A DNA stretch of 64,000 nucleotides. It comes from Pseudomonas sp. GD03919. Lineage in GTDB: Bacteria; Pseudomonadota; Gammaproteobacteria; Pseudomonadales; Pseudomonadaceae. The notes under the pieces are model-generated. The model did not search any database. It was given only the letters and a program-made list of their open reading frames with translations, and was not told the DNA's origin. Position 1 is the stretch's first letter, and each line of letters begins with the position of its first letter. A program made the position numbers and the translations under genes. The DNA lies in contig NZ_CP104582.1 of the NCBI RefSeq assembly GCF_029814935.1, positions 3,596,001-3,660,000 on the forward strand. Direction: 5' to 3'. This document shows, in pieces, positions 49,519 through 59,014 of this stretch.

Positions 49519-51882
49519 CTAGAACAACCCCAGCTGCCCATCCACCAACCGTTCGAACTCGCCGCCGACGAACGGCAGGATGGCATCGGCCACCGGTTTC
49601 AGCTGACGGCTGATGTAGTGCTCGTAGTCCACCGGCGACAGCAGGCGCTCCAGCGGTTGCGGCCCGCCGGTGGTGATCAGGTAGCTGATCCAGCCGCCGC
49701 GCTGGTACTGCAAGGGCCGGCCAAGACGCTGGTTGTGCTCGTCGGCCAGGCGCGCGGCGCGTACGTGCGGCGGCACGTTGCGCTGGTAGTCGTCGAGCCG
49801 CCGGCGCAAACGCTTGCGATAGATCAGCAGCTCGTCCAGCTCACCAGCCAGGGTGCGTTTGACATAGTCGCGCACGTAGTCCTCATAAGGCTGGCCGGCG
49901 AACACCAGGCGATAGAGCTCCTGCTGGAAGCGCTGGGCCAGCGGCGACCAGTCGGTGCGCACCGTCTCCAGGCCCTTGAACACCATGCGTTCGCTGCCGT
50001 CCACGTCGTGAACCAGGCCGGCGTAGCGCTTCTTGCTGCCCTCCTCGGTGCCGCGAATGGTGGGCATTAGAAAACGCCGGTAATGAGTCTCGAACTGCAG
50101 CTCCAGGGCGCTGGTCAGGCCGTACTCATTCTGCAGATGCTCGCGCCACCAGGCGTTGACGCGGGCCACCAGCGCGCGCCCGATGCGCGCTGCCTCCTCC
50201 TCGTCATGGGCCCGACCGAGCCAGACGAAGGTGGAATCGGTGTCGCCGTAGATCACCGCATGGCCCTCGGCCTCGATCAGCTCGCGAGTGCGCTTCATGA
50301 TCTGATGCCCGCGCAAGGTGATCGACGACGCCAGGCGCGGGTCGAAGAAGCGGCAACCACTGGAGCCGAGCACGCCGTAGAAGGCGTTCATGATGATCTT
50401 CAGCGCCTGCGACAGCGCCTTGTTGCCGTCGCGCTTGGCCGCCTCGCGCCCCTGCCAGACGCGCTCGACGATGGCCGGCAGGCAATGTCGAGTACGCGAA
50501 AAACGCGCGCCGCGAAAACCCTCCACCGAATGCTCGTCATCCGGCTGGTGCAGGCCTTCAACCAGACCCAGCGGGTCGATCAGAAAGCTGCGGATGATCG
50601 ACGGATACAGGCTCTTGTAGTCCAGCACCAGCACCGAGTCGTACAGCCCGGGGCGCGAATCCATGACGAAGCCACCGGGGCTGTTCTCGCCGCGTATGTC
50701 GCCGAGGTTCGGCGCGACGTAGCCCAGGCGGTGCATGGGCGGCAGGTACAGATGGGTGAAGGCCGCCACCGAGCCGCCGCTGCGGTCGGCGGCCAGGCCG
50801 GTGACGCTGGAGCGTTCCAGGAGGAAGGCGAGCAGATCGGTGTGGGCGAAGATGCGCGTAACCAGCTCGCAGTCCTTGAGGTTGTAGCGCGCCAGCGCCG
50901 GCTTGTCCTCGTCGAACATGCGCTGAATCTCGTCCATCCGTGCATAGGGCGTGTCGATCGCCTTGCCTTCACCGAGCAGGGTCTGCGCCACCGATTCCAG
51001 GCTGAACGAGGGAAAGCTCCAGGTTGCCGAGCGCAGCGCCTCGATGCCGTCGATGATCAGCCGCCCGGCCGCCTCGGCGAAGTAGTGTTGGCTGCTGTTG
51101 TGCTGGCGCCAGCCCATCACGTCGCCGCCACGCCCCAGCAGCAGCGGCACCTTGAGTTGCTCGGCGTGATCGCGCAGCACGCGTAGGTCGAACTGCACCA
51201 GGTTCCAGCCGATGATGGCATCCGGATCATGCCGCTGTAGCCAGTCATTCAGGCGTTCGAGCAACACCTTGCGACTGTCGCAATACTCCAGGTCGAAGTC
51301 GACGATGCTGGCGTCGCCATTGGCCGGGCCGAGCATGTACACCTGGCGCTGACCGCAGCCTTCCAGGGCGATGGAGTACAGCTCGCCCCGCGCGCTGGTC
51401 TCGATATCCAGCGACACCAGGCGCAGCGTTGGGCGGTAATCAGGCGCGGGCTTGAGCGACTTGCACAGCAGGCTGCCGTCTTCCTGCTCGATACCGTCGA
51501 ACAGCACGCTGGCGGTGATAAAGCGCTCCATCAGGTAGCGATCTGGCGGGCGGATATCGGCCTCGTACACATCGACACCGACCTGACGCAATTTTTTCTC
51601 AAGCTGCAACAACTGCCGATACTGGCGGCAATACAGGCCCAGCACCGGGCGGCGCTTGAAGTCGCGCAAGGAAAGCGGACGCAGCTCGACGCCCTTTTCG
51701 CTGCGCAGCAACGGCTCGGCCCAGGCACGCTGCGCGGCGGGGATAAAGGCTACCACGTCCTGGCACGGCAGGCGCACCTGGCGCGGGCCGGCATCGGTCG
51801 CCAGCCAGAAGGCCACCTCGGTGCCCTCCGGCGTATCGCGCCAATGGCGGCTAAGCACGAAGCCTTGCTGGGGTTGAGTCAT
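49519..51882 (-). CDS. polB: DNA polymerase II
   Basis: A 787-residue B-family polymerase. The 3'-5' exonuclease domain comes first (SLDIETS and [12 protein letters not shown]), then polymerase motifs [11 protein letters not shown] (A), [14 protein letters not shown] (B) and YGDTDSTF (C). It acts in SOS-induced translesion synthesis and replication restart. The start [13 protein letters not shown] is chosen; a longer frame adds 11 residues. It is divergent from the hemoglobin gene with a REP-like hairpin between. I saw no clear LexA box in the leader. Confidence 0.96.
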   Translation of the reverse strand: MTQPQQGFVLSRHWRDTPEGTEVAFWLATDAGPRQVRLPCQDVVAFIPAAQRAWAEPLLRSEKGVELRPLSLRDFKRRPVLGLYCRQYRQLLQLEKKLRQVGVDVYEADIRPPDRYLMERFITASVLFDGIEQEDGSLLCKSLKPAPDYRPTLRLVSLDIETSARGELYSIALEGCGQRQVYMLGPANGDASIVDFDLEYCDSRKVLLERLNDWLQRHDPDAIIGWNLVQFDLRVLRDHAEQLKVPLLLGRGGDVMGWRQHNSSQHYFAEAAGRLIIDGIEALRSATWSFPSFSLESVAQTLLGEGKAIDTPYARMDEIQRMFDEDKPALARYNLKDCELVTRIFAHTDLLAFLLERSSVTGLAADRSGGSVAAFTHLYLPPMHRLGYVAPNLGDIRGENSPGGFVMDSRPGLYDSVLVLDYKSLYPSIIRSFLIDPLGLVEGLHQPDDEHSVEGFRGARFSRTRHCLPAIVERVWQGREAAKRDGNKALSQALKIIMNAFYGVLGSSGCRFFDPRLASSITLRGHQIMKRTRELIEAEGHAVIYGDTDSTFVWLGRAHDEEEAARIGRALVARVNAWWREHLQNEYGLTSALELQFETHYRRFLMPTIRGTEEGSKKRYAGLVHDVDGSERMVFKGLETVRTDWSPLAQRFQQELYRLVFAGQPYEDYVRDYVKRTLAGELDELLIYRKRLRRRLDDYQRNVPPHVRAARLADEHNQRLGRPLQYQRGGWISYLITTGGPQPLERLLSPVDYEHYISRQLKPVADAILPFVGGEFERLVDGQLGLF

Positions 51883-51924
51883 CGGGATGCGGTCACGGGT
51901 TGCACGGCAGGTCATGGACAGCCT

Positions 51925-51972
51925 GTAGGAGCGGCTTTAGCCGCGAAAGTCGCCGCTAAAGCGCCTCCCACA
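51925..51972. repeat. REP-like hairpin pair between polB and the globin gene
   Basis: GTAGGAGCGGCTTTAGCCGCGAA faces CGCCGCTAAAGCGCCTCCCACAGG. It is a common Pseudomonas REP variant, distinct from family A, and lies between two divergent starts, so it may affect promoter spacing. Confidence 0.7.
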
Positions 51973-52045
51973 GGGCATGTACTTCAAACTGGCCGGCCAT
52001 TCTACGCCAGCGGTTACAATGGCGCCTTTTCCGGACGATGGTTCG

Positions 52046-52474
52046 ATGAGCGAAACACCTCCCTACGGCACCGGCGATGCCTCCTACCAGGCCGCTGGCG
52101 GTATCGACGGCCTGCGCCATCTGGTCGACGACTTCTACCGACTGATGGACGAACGCCCCGAAGCCGCCGCACTGCGTGCCCTGCACCCCGCTGACCTGAG
52201 CGCCGCGCGCGACAAGCTGGCGTGCTTCCTGAGCGGCTGGCTGGGTGGGCCGCGCCTGTTTGCCGAGAAATACGGCAGCATCAGCATTCCGGCCTTTCAT
52301 GCCCAGTGGCCGATCGATCAGGCGCTGGCGGAAAGCTGGCTGAGCTGCATGGCCGGCGCCATCGCCCTACAGAACTATGCACCCGCCTTCGCCGACTACC
52401 TGCTGACCCAGTTGCGCGTCCCCGCCGAGCGCTCGGTACAGGCCAGCCAAAACCGTCATCGCAAGGAAACCTGA
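52046..52474 (+). CDS. Group II truncated hemoglobin-like protein
   Basis: A 142-residue globin. It contains the group II pattern: YQAAGGIDGLRHLVDDFYRLM near the N-terminus, then LACFLSGWLGGPRLFAEKYG, with the expected proximal histidine in IPAFHAQWPID. The start MSETPPYGTGDA is chosen over a longer frame that reaches into REP sequence. Such globins bind oxygen or NO. The next gene, an FKBP, starts one base after its stop. Proximity to the NO-detoxification block a few kb away is suggestive but not proof of a shared role. Confidence 0.88.
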   Translation: MSETPPYGTGDASYQAAGGIDGLRHLVDDFYRLMDERPEAAALRALHPADLSAARDKLACFLSGWLGGPRLFAEKYGSISIPAFHAQWPIDQALAESWLSCMAGAIALQNYAPAFADYLLTQLRVPAERSVQASQNRHRKET

Positions 52475-52475
52475 C

Positions 52476-52814
52476 ATGACTGACCAACTGATCATCGAAG
52501 ACCTGCAACCGGGCGACGGCAAGGCCGTGGTCAAGGGCGCCCTGATCACCACCCAATACCATGGCTGGCTGGCCGATGGCACGGAGTTCGACTCATCCTG
52601 GTCGCGCGGCAAGCCGTTCCAGTGCGTGATCGGCACCGGCCGGGTGATCAAGGGTTGGGATCAGGGCCTGATGGGCATGCAGGTGGGCGGCAAGCGCAAG
52701 CTGCAGGTGCCGGCGCACCTGGGGTATGGCGAGCGCAGCGTCGGATCGATTCCGCCCAACTCCGACCTGACCTTCGAGATCGAGCTGCTGGAAGTGCTGA
52801 CCCGCGATGACTGA
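52476..52814 (+). CDS. FKBP-type peptidyl-prolyl isomerase
   Basis: A 112-residue single-domain FKBP without signal peptide, so cytoplasmic. Conserved residues appear in VKGALITTQYHGWLADGTEFDSS, GTGRVIKGWDQGLMGMQVGGKR and YGERSVGSIPPNSDLTFEIELL. It catalyses cis-trans isomerisation of proline bonds. It is packed between the globin gene (1 base) and a methyltransferase gene (8-base overlap). Confidence 0.94.
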   Translation: MTDQLIIEDLQPGDGKAVVKGALITTQYHGWLADGTEFDSSWSRGKPFQCVIGTGRVIKGWDQGLMGMQVGGKRKLQVPAHLGYGERSVGSIPPNSDLTFEIELLEVLTRDD

Positions 52815-53733
52815 CGCCGCCCTCGCCACCCTGCGCGAGCACCTGCTGCAGGCGCTGGACAACCACCCTGGCAGCGAGACCCGTCGCCTGTTCCATGGCC
52901 GTGGTCGCTGCTGGCCGGGGCTGGAGCAGATCACCGTGGACTGGCTCTCCGGCGTAGTGCTGGTGATGCTGTTCCGCGAACCGTCGCCAGCACTACGGCC
53001 GCTGCTCATGGAACTGCTGGAAACACCGCAATGGCAGGCCAGCGGTGCGCGCGGCCTGCTGCTGCAGCACCGCTATGTGCAGGGCAGCGAGAGCGAATGG
53101 CTGGCCGGCGAGCCACAGGCGCAATGGTCGATCATCGAGGACGGCCTGCGCTATCTGCTGGATCTGGGCAGCAAGCAGAACAGCGGGCTGTTCCTCGATA
53201 TGCGTCTGGGCCGCCAGTGGGTGCGCGAACAGGCCGCCGGCAAACGCGTGCTCAACCTGTTCGCCTACACCTGCGGCTTCTCCGTGGCGGCGATTGCCGG
53301 CGGTGCCGCGCAGGTGGTCAACCTGGACATGGCGCGCGCAGCGCTGTCACGCGGGCGCGAGAATCATCGCCTGAACGGGCATGACCTCGCCCGGGTGGAA
53401 TTTCTCGGCCACGAGCTGTTCAAGTCCTGGGGCAAGGTGCGCAAGAGCGGGCCGTATGAGCTGGTGATCATCGACCCGCCGAGCTTCCAGAAAGGCAGCT
53501 TCGCCCTCACCCAGGATTACGCCAAGATTCTCCGGCGCCTGCCTGAGCTGCTGACCGAGCACGGCACCGTGCTGGCCTGCGTCAACGCCCCGGATATCGG
53601 CCCGGGCTTTCTCATCGAGGGCATGGCCGCCGAAGCGCCGCAACTGCGCTTCGTCGAGCGCCTGGACAACCCGCCGGAGTTCCCCGATATCTCGCCCGAA
53701 AGCGGCCTGAAAGCCTTGGTGTTCCGACTGTAG
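52807..53733 (+). CDS. RlmI-like class I SAM-dependent methyltransferase
   Basis: A 308-residue enzyme. The C-terminal two-thirds is a Rossmann methyltransferase (VLNLFAYTCGFSVAAIAGGA and NLDMARAALSRGRENHRLNG) with the catalytic-type motif IDPPSFQKGSF. This matches the RlmI/RlmK rRNA cytosine methyltransferase core, but the N-terminal PUA domain of RlmI is missing. The target RNA is not established. It overlaps the FKBP gene by 8 bases. Its stop lies inside a family B repeat. Confidence 0.88.
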   Translation: MTDAALATLREHLLQALDNHPGSETRRLFHGRGRCWPGLEQITVDWLSGVVLVMLFREPSPALRPLLMELLETPQWQASGARGLLLQHRYVQGSESEWLAGEPQAQWSIIEDGLRYLLDLGSKQNSGLFLDMRLGRQWVREQAAGKRVLNLFAYTCGFSVAAIAGGAAQVVNLDMARAALSRGRENHRLNGHDLARVEFLGHELFKSWGKVRKSGPYELVIIDPPSFQKGSFALTQDYAKILRRLPELLTEHGTVLACVNAPDIGPGFLIEGMAAEAPQLRFVERLDNPPEFPDISPESGLKALVFRL

Positions 53734-53781
53734 CCTGGATGAAATCCGGGAATGGCTGGCCCCGGATTGCATCCGGGCTAC
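53731..53781. repeat. Palindromic repeat, family B
   Basis: GTAGCCTGGATGAAATCCGG-type and CCGGATTGCATCCGGGCTACG arms. The stop codon of the methyltransferase (TAG) is its first three bases. Confidence 0.75.
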
Positions 53782-53828
53782 GTACCTGACGCTCCCGTGA
53801 AGGGTGCGCCAACCAACGCTGACAGACT

Positions 53829-53907
53829 GTGGGAGCCCCGCCCCGGGGCGAAGCTTTTGCTTCTGCGCCGCTGGCTCGATCGCATTCGCCGCGAGGCGCG
53901 GCTCCTA
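53829..53907. repeat. REP pair, family A
   Basis: GTGGGAGCCCCGCCCCGGGGCGAAGC and TTCGCCGCGAGGCGCGGCTCCTAC arms between the convergent methyltransferase and norR genes. Confidence 0.8.
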
Positions 53908-53927
53908 CACAAGCCTCTTGCTCTTCC

Positions 53928-55478
53928 CTAGCGAATACCCAGCCGCTTGGCCAAACGGCTGAGGTTGGCGCGATCCACTCCCAGCTCACGCGCCGCATCG
54001 GCCCATTTGCCCTGATGGCGCGCCAGGCACTGTTCGATCAGCCTGCGTTGGAAGGCATCCACCGCTGTGCGCAGCTCGACGCCTTCCTGCACAGGCTCGC
54101 CGGACGCCAGCATTGCCTCGACAACAGCCACCTTCTCACTGCTCGGCAAATCCAGGTCCTGTACATCCAGACTTAGAATGCGCGGCCGCTCGCCATGACG
54201 CGCCAGTGCCTTGATCGCCGCACGGCCGATCAAGTGCTCCAGTTCACGCACGTTGCCCGGCCAATCATGACCGACCAGCGCCTTCTGCGCCTCCACGCTC
54301 AGGCGCAGGCTGCGTAGCCCGAGCCGGGCACGGTTCTCTTCGAGGAAGTAGCCGGCCAGCAACAACACATCGCGGCCGCGCTCACGCAATGGCGGCACTG
54401 GTAGCGGGTAGACGCTCAGGCGGTGATACAGGTCGGCGCGAAAACGGCCGGCACGCACTTCCGCTGCCAGGTCGCGGTTGGTGGCGGCGATCACCCGCAC
54501 GTCGACGCGGTGCTCACGATCCGAGCCAACCCGCTGCAACTGGCCGCTTTGCAGCACGCGCAGCAACTTGGCCTGGATCGCCAACGGCAACTCGCCCACT
54601 TCGTCGAGGAACAGGCTGCCGCCATCGGCCAGCTCGAACTTGCCGCTGCGCTCGCTCATGGCTCCGGAAAATGCGCCACGCACATGACCGAACAGCTCAC
54701 TCTCCACCAACGCATCGGGCAACGCCGCGCAGTTGATGCTCACCAGCGGCCGCTGCGCACGCGGAGAGGCGGCGTGAATGGCCTCGGCCACCAGATCCTT
54801 GCCGACACCGGTCTCGCCGGTAATCAGCACGGTCAGCGGGCTGTCGCCGACCAGGCGAATCTCGTCCTGCAGCTTGCGCAGCGCCGCGCTCTGCCCCACC
54901 AGCTCGCGCGGTTGCTGCCGCGCCTGTTTGTACAGCTCGGTGAGCTGGCGCTCGGCCTCGACCCGCTGCGCCAGGCCGCTGATGCGCTCGCTGACCTTGA
55001 CCGTGGCCGCCGCCAGGCTGGCGAACGCATCGAGGCTGTCCAGATCGAGCCGGCCGAAGCTGGCCGGGTCGAGCGAATCAAGGGTCAACAGGCCCCAGAG
55101 CTGTTCGTCCAGATAGAGCGGGCAGCCAAGGCAATCATGCACTTCCAGATGGCCATGCAGCCCCTCCACCAGGCCGTCGTATGGGTCCGGCAAACCGCAG
55201 TCGGCGGCGAAACGCGTCGGCCCGACATGCTCCAGCAACGCAGCCAGACGTGGATGCTCGCTGACCCTGAAGCGCCGTCCCAGGGTATCGGGGCTCAGCC
55301 CCTCGACCGCCAGCGGCACCAGCACCTCGCCGTCGAGCCGCAGCAGCGCCACGGCATCGCAAGGGAACAACTGGCGCAAGGCAGCGAGCAGGCGGCGATA
55401 ACGCTCGCCGTCATCCAGCTCGCGAGACAGATCGGCGACCAGGGGAATAAGAGTTTCCAGCAGAGGATTAGCGGTCAT
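53928..55478 (-). CDS. norR: NO-responsive sigma-54 activator NorR/FhpR
   Basis: A 516-residue enhancer-binding protein. An N-terminal GAF domain (residues 20-165) senses NO through a ferrous iron site. A central AAA+ domain follows: Walker A GETGVGKD at 221-228, then Walker [10 protein letters not shown]. The sigma-54 contact loop reads GAFSGA (268-273) rather than GAFTGA. A Fis-type HTH ([17 protein letters not shown]) ends the protein. It diverges from hmp, which it should activate. Three GT-N7-AC sites lie at its own start. Confidence 0.93.
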   Translation of the reverse strand: MTANPLLETLIPLVADLSRELDDGERYRRLLAALRQLFPCDAVALLRLDGEVLVPLAVEGLSPDTLGRRFRVSEHPRLAALLEHVGPTRFAADCGLPDPYDGLVEGLHGHLEVHDCLGCPLYLDEQLWGLLTLDSLDPASFGRLDLDSLDAFASLAAATVKVSERISGLAQRVEAERQLTELYKQARQQPRELVGQSAALRKLQDEIRLVGDSPLTVLITGETGVGKDLVAEAIHAASPRAQRPLVSINCAALPDALVESELFGHVRGAFSGAMSERSGKFELADGGSLFLDEVGELPLAIQAKLLRVLQSGQLQRVGSDREHRVDVRVIAATNRDLAAEVRAGRFRADLYHRLSVYPLPVPPLRERGRDVLLLAGYFLEENRARLGLRSLRLSVEAQKALVGHDWPGNVRELEHLIGRAAIKALARHGERPRILSLDVQDLDLPSSEKVAVVEAMLASGEPVQEGVELRTAVDAFQRRLIEQCLARHQGKWADAARELGVDRANLSRLAKRLGIR

Positions 55479-55529
55479 TTCGACTACTCAAAGTCTTTAT
55501 GACTCAAAACCAGAGCGAGTCATTAATAC
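55474..55529. promoter_or_regulatory. Three clustered GT-N7-AC sites, candidate NorR enhancer
   Basis: Sites at 55474-55484, 55493-55503 and 55519-55529 each match GT-(N7)-AC with AT-leaning centres, as in known NorR enhancers (three sites in E. coli). The last two also form the inverted repeat ATGACTC-N11-GAGTCAT. They lie at the norR start, 40-95 bases from a sigma-54-like element. Confidence 0.55.
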
Positions 55530-55569
55530 AACAAAACAAGTAAACAACTGATATTTAAGGATTATTTAA

Positions 55570-55586
55570 TTGGCACACTTACTGAT
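55570..55586 (+). promoter_or_regulatory. Sigma-54-like promoter for hmp
   Basis: TTGGCACACTTACTGAT: a perfect TTGGCAC -24 block and a weak -12 block (CTGAT against TTGCW). It would start transcription near 55597, before the MITE, so the 146-bp element would be in the hmp leader. The match is incomplete, hence moderate confidence. Confidence 0.4.
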
Positions 55587-55641
55587 AGATATCTATCGCT
55601 AACGCTAGCACGCCACAACTGGCCAGACGAGCCACACCGGC

Positions 55642-55787
55642 TAATGCCAGTCAGTTAAGCGTCGCCGCTGCGAATACGTAGGAGCGGCGCCCCGCCGCGA
55701 ACCAGGGCGATGCGCAATTGAAAAGCTTCGCCCCGAGGCGAGGCTCCTACGAAAGGCCGCTTTGGCAATCTTATCTGATCGGCATTA
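55642..55787 (+). mobile_element. 146-bp REP-carrying MITE, copy C
   Basis: Flanked by the perfect 11-bp duplication GCCACACCGGC (55631-55641 and 55788-55798). It is identical to copy B except one base in the second REP hairpin. It lies 40 bases before the hmp start codon, in the 349-base gap between divergent norR and hmp, downstream of the predicted promoter elements. It carries two strong hairpins into the transcript leader. Confidence 0.93.
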
Positions 55788-55827
55788 GCCACACCGGCGC
55801 CTTTATTTGCCTTGCGGAGATACCCCC

Positions 55828-57009
55828 ATGCTGACCAATGCTCAACGTGTCCTGATCAAAGCCACCGTGCCGCTGCTGGAAAGCGGCGGCGAAGCGCTGA
55901 CCACCCATTTCTACCGAATGATGCTCAGCGAACACCCTGAGGTGCGCCCGCTGTTCAACCAGGCCCACCAGGCCAGTGGCGACCAACCGCGTGCGCTGGC
56001 AAACGGCGTGCTGATGTACGCGCGCCATATCGACCGCCTCGAGGCCCTCGGCCCGCTGGTTGCGCAGATCGTCAACAAGCACGTGTCGCTGCAGATCCTG
56101 CCCGAGCACTACCCCATCGTCGGTAGTTGCCTGTTGCGCGCCATCCGCGAAGTACTCGGCGCCGAGATCGCCACCGATGCGGTGATCGATGCCTGGGCCG
56201 CGGCCTATCAGCAACTGGCCGACATCCTTATCGGCGCAGAAGAAAGCCAGTACGCGCAGAATGCCGCAGCGCCTGGCGGCTGGCGCGGCGCGCGGGCCTT
56301 CCGCGTGGCGCGCAAGGTCATCGAGAGCGCCGAGATCACCTCCTTCCACCTGGTTCCGGTCGATGGCGGCTCGCTGCTCGACCATCAGCCCGGCCAGTAC
56401 ATCGGTATGCGCCTGCAGCTGAACGGCGAAGAGGTACGCCGCAACTACTCGCTGTCGGCCCTGGCCAACGGCCGTGAGTACCGCATCAGCGTCAAGCGCG
56501 AGCCAGGCGGCCGTGTCTCCAACCATCTACATGACAAGGTTCAGGTTGGCGATGTGCTGGAGTTGTTCCCGCCAGCAGGCGAGTTCACCCTGAGCGAGTC
56601 GGACAAGCCGCTGGCCCTGATCAGCGCTGGCGTCGGCATCACCCCGGCACTGGCCATGCTCGATGCCGCGCGGCACTCGGGCCGCCCGATCCATTTCATC
56701 CACTGCGCGCGCAATGCCGAGGTGCATGCCTTCCGCGACTGGGTCGACATGCATGCCGCCGAGCATCCGCAGATTCGCCATTACGTGTGCTACAGCGAGC
56801 CGCGCGCGGGCGATGCGGCCGACGCCGAGGGTTTTCTCAGCCGCGAACTGCTGGAGCAGTGGCTGCCGGCCGAGCGCGATCTGGACGCCTACTTCCTCGG
56901 CCCGAAACCCTTCATGGCCCAGGTCAGGCGCCACCTGCAGGCACTGGGCGTACCTGCCGAGCAGAGCCGCTACGAGTTCTTCGGCCCGGCCTCGGCCCTG
57001 GATAGCTGA
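55828..57009 (+). CDS. hmp: Flavohemoglobin (NO dioxygenase)
   Basis: A 393-residue protein of three domains. The globin has Y29, Q53 and heme-ligand H85 in place. The FAD domain carries RRNYSLSA (FAD-binding RxYS), and the NAD domain carries GVGITPALAM and EFFGPAS at the end. It oxidises NO to nitrate using NAD(P)H. The start MLTNAQRVLIKA is the family one; the ATG seven codons upstream is less likely. It is expected to be induced by NorR. The small membrane protein and NnrS genes follow with short gaps. Confidence 0.96.
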   Translation: MLTNAQRVLIKATVPLLESGGEALTTHFYRMMLSEHPEVRPLFNQAHQASGDQPRALANGVLMYARHIDRLEALGPLVAQIVNKHVSLQILPEHYPIVGSCLLRAIREVLGAEIATDAVIDAWAAAYQQLADILIGAEESQYAQNAAAPGGWRGARAFRVARKVIESAEITSFHLVPVDGGSLLDHQPGQYIGMRLQLNGEEVRRNYSLSALANGREYRISVKREPGGRVSNHLHDKVQVGDVLELFPPAGEFTLSESDKPLALISAGVGITPALAMLDAARHSGRPIHFIHCARNAEVHAFRDWVDMHAAEHPQIRHYVCYSEPRAGDAADAEGFLSRELLEQWLPAERDLDAYFLGPKPFMAQVRRHLQALGVPAEQSRYEFFGPASALDS

Positions 57010-57027
57010 ACGATGGGGAGGTGAAGC

Positions 57028-57279
57028 ATGTACCCACTGAATCTTCCACCGCTGCAGATCCTGCACCTGTCCAGCCAATTGCTCTGGGTCGGCCTGATCC
57101 TGCTGCTGGTGGGGCTGGTGGCGGCATACGGCCTGGAGAAACAGCTGAACGTGCCGACGCTGGTGCTGGCGCATAGCCTGACGCTACTCGGTCCCAGCAT
57201 CCTGAAGATCGGCTACGTGCTGCGCCTGGTCGCGCAGCAACGCCTGAAAGGCGAGGCATACGTACATGCAGTTGCTTGA
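57028..57279 (+). CDS. Small two-helix membrane protein (PA2663-like)
   Basis: An 83-residue protein with two hydrophobic helices (LLWVGLILLLVGLVAAYGL and LVLAHSLTLLGPSILKIGYVL) and a short polar tail. P. aeruginosa has a protein in the same place (PA2663), reported to affect psl and biofilm phenotypes (recalled). It starts 18 bases after hmp and overlaps nnrS by 14 bases, so it is part of the NO operon. Its molecular function is not known. Confidence 0.85.
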   Translation: MYPLNLPPLQILHLSSQLLWVGLILLLVGLVAAYGLEKQLNVPTLVLAHSLTLLGPSILKIGYVLRLVAQQRLKGEAYVHAVA

Positions 57280-58441
57280 TCGCAAGCGGGCACTGGCCAT
57301 CGCGCCCTTCTGGCGCCTGGGCTTTCGCCCGTTCTTTGTCGCCGGCGCCCTGTTCGCCCTGCTCGCCGTCGCCCTCTGGGCGGCGGTGCTGCACGGTCTG
57401 ACAAGCCCTGCAGTGCCAGGCGGCATGCTGGCCTGGCATCGCCATGAAATGCCCTTTGGTTTCGGCCTGGCGATCATCGCCGGCTTCCTGCTGACTGCCG
57501 TACAGAACTGGACGGGCCGCCCCGGCCTCAGCGGGCGGCCGTTGATCGCGTTGTTCGGCTTATGGCTGGCGGCGCGCCTGGTCTGGTTTATCCCTGTGCC
57601 GCTGGCATTGTTGATCGCACTGCAACTGGCCTTTATCGGCCTGTTCATCGCGCAGATGGCGCGCCAACTGATCGCTGCCCGGCAACGCAACAACTATCCG
57701 ATTCTGCTGGTACTGAGCCTGCTAACGCTGTGCCAGTCCCTCACCCTCGCCGGCTTGGCACTGGGCGACGATAGCCTGCAACGCCGTGGCGCACTGGCCG
57801 CACTGTGGCTGATTGCAGTCATGCTGAGCCTGATCGGCGGTCGGGTGATTCCCTTCTTCACCCAGCGCGGCCTGGGTCGGGTCGAGGCCTTCGCTGCCCA
57901 TCCCTGGCTGGATCGCTTGCTGCTGGTCTGCGGCGTGCTGGTCGCCGCGCTGTTCGCCAGCGGGCATAACCTGCAGGCCAGCCCCTCGCTAGCCGGACCG
58001 TTCATCGTGCTAAGCGTGCTGCACGGCCTGCGCCTGTGGCGCTGGCACCTGCGCGGCGTCTGGCGCGTGCCGCTGCTGTGGTCGCTGCACCTGGGCTACG
58101 CCTGGCTGCTGATCGCCACACTCGGCATGGCCGCCTGGCACCTGGGTTGGCTGGCGCAACCCAGCCTGGCCAGCCATGCGCTGGCGGTGGGTGCGATGGG
58201 CGGGCTGATCCTGGCGATGATGGCGCGGGTCAGCCTCGGCCACACCGGCCGCGCATTGCAACCGCCGCAGGCGATGGCCTGGGCCTTCGGCCTGCTCAAT
58301 CTGGGCGCGCTGATTCGGGTCTCGGCGGGCAGCAGCGGGCTATGGCTGGCAGCGCTCTGCTGGGCCGTGGCCTTCGCCCTGTTCGCCTGGTATTACGCGC
58401 CGCTGCTGTGTCGGGCGCGGGTGGATGGGCATCCGGGATGA
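57266..58441 (+). CDS. nnrS: NnrS family membrane protein
   Basis: A 391-residue protein with about twelve membrane helices and conserved histidine-bearing segments (WHRHEMPFGFGLAIIAGFLLTAVQNWTG) typical of heme/copper-binding NnrS. NnrS reduces the damage caused by nitrosative stress and is regularly co-expressed with NO reductases or flavohemoglobin. It ends the hmp operon and is followed by a family B repeat and the convergent rimI. Confidence 0.92.
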   Translation: MQLLDRKRALAIAPFWRLGFRPFFVAGALFALLAVALWAAVLHGLTSPAVPGGMLAWHRHEMPFGFGLAIIAGFLLTAVQNWTGRPGLSGRPLIALFGLWLAARLVWFIPVPLALLIALQLAFIGLFIAQMARQLIAARQRNNYPILLVLSLLTLCQSLTLAGLALGDDSLQRRGALAALWLIAVMLSLIGGRVIPFFTQRGLGRVEAFAAHPWLDRLLLVCGVLVAALFASGHNLQASPSLAGPFIVLSVLHGLRLWRWHLRGVWRVPLLWSLHLGYAWLLIATLGMAAWHLGWLAQPSLASHALAVGAMGGLILAMMARVSLGHTGRALQPPQAMAWAFGLLNLGALIRVSAGSSGLWLAALCWAVAFALFAWYYAPLLCRARVDGHPG

Positions 58442-58470
58442 AGCGCCTGGTGTGAGCAAACAGCCAGACC

Positions 58471-58522
58471 GTAGCCCGGATGCAATCCGCGGCAACGATT
58501 TCCCGGATTGCATCCGGGCTAC
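58471..58522. repeat. Palindromic repeat, family B
   Basis: GTAGCCCGGATGCAATCCGC and CCGGATTGCATCCGGGCTACG arms between the convergent nnrS and rimI genes. Confidence 0.8.
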
Positions 58523-58530
58523 GCTTTTAA

Positions 58531-58983
58531 TCAATCGACCAGTGTGCAGGCCATCACCAACGCTTCTTCACGCCCGCCGACTGCCGGGTAGTAATCGCGG
58601 CGGCGCCCCACTTCGTTGAAGCCGAAACGCTCGTACAGACGGTAGGCGCTCTGGTTGCTGGCGCGCACTTCGAGGAAGCACTCACGCCCGCCCAGCTCAT
58701 AAGCCTCTTTCATCAGATGTTCGAGCAGGCGCAAGCCAAGACCACGCCCCTGGCTTTCCGGCTTGATGGTGATATTGAGCAGATGCGCTTCGTCGAGGAT
58801 CAGGTTGATCACGCCATGACCGACCTGCTGATTGCCCTCGAACATCAGCCAGCAGTTATAGGATTTGAGGCTGTCGGTGAAGATGCCACGCGTCCAGGGA
58901 TGGCTGAAGGCGGCGTATTCGATCTTCAGCACAGCATCGAGATCCGCATCGGTCATCGGGCGGAAGGTAATCGCATCGCTCAT
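58531..58983 (-). CDS. rimI: Ribosomal protein S18-alanine N-acetyltransferase
   Basis: A 150-residue GNAT acetyltransferase. The acetyl-CoA loop is RGLGLRLLEHL, with the conserved LEVRASNQSAYRLYERFGFNEVG C-terminal region that includes the catalytic tyrosine. It acetylates the N-terminus of S18. The start MSDAITFRPM is chosen; six codons upstream is an alternative ATG. It lies directly after a gene that matches the cryptic Pol III psi subunit, mirroring holD-rimI in E. coli. Confidence 0.93.
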   Translation of the reverse strand: MSDAITFRPMTDADLDAVLKIEYAAFSHPWTRGIFTDSLKSYNCWLMFEGNQQVGHGVINLILDEAHLLNITIKPESQGRGLGLRLLEHLMKEAYELGGRECFLEVRASNQSAYRLYERFGFNEVGRRRDYYPAVGGREEALVMACTLVD

Positions 58984-59014
58984 TGGGCGTAACTCGGGCA
59001 CAAAGACGGGGTTC

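Noticed and set aside
52046..53733. Globin-FKBP-methyltransferase as part of the NO operon
   Set aside because: They are tightly packed together but are separated from norR/hmp by repeats and convergent transcription, so no common regulation is shown.
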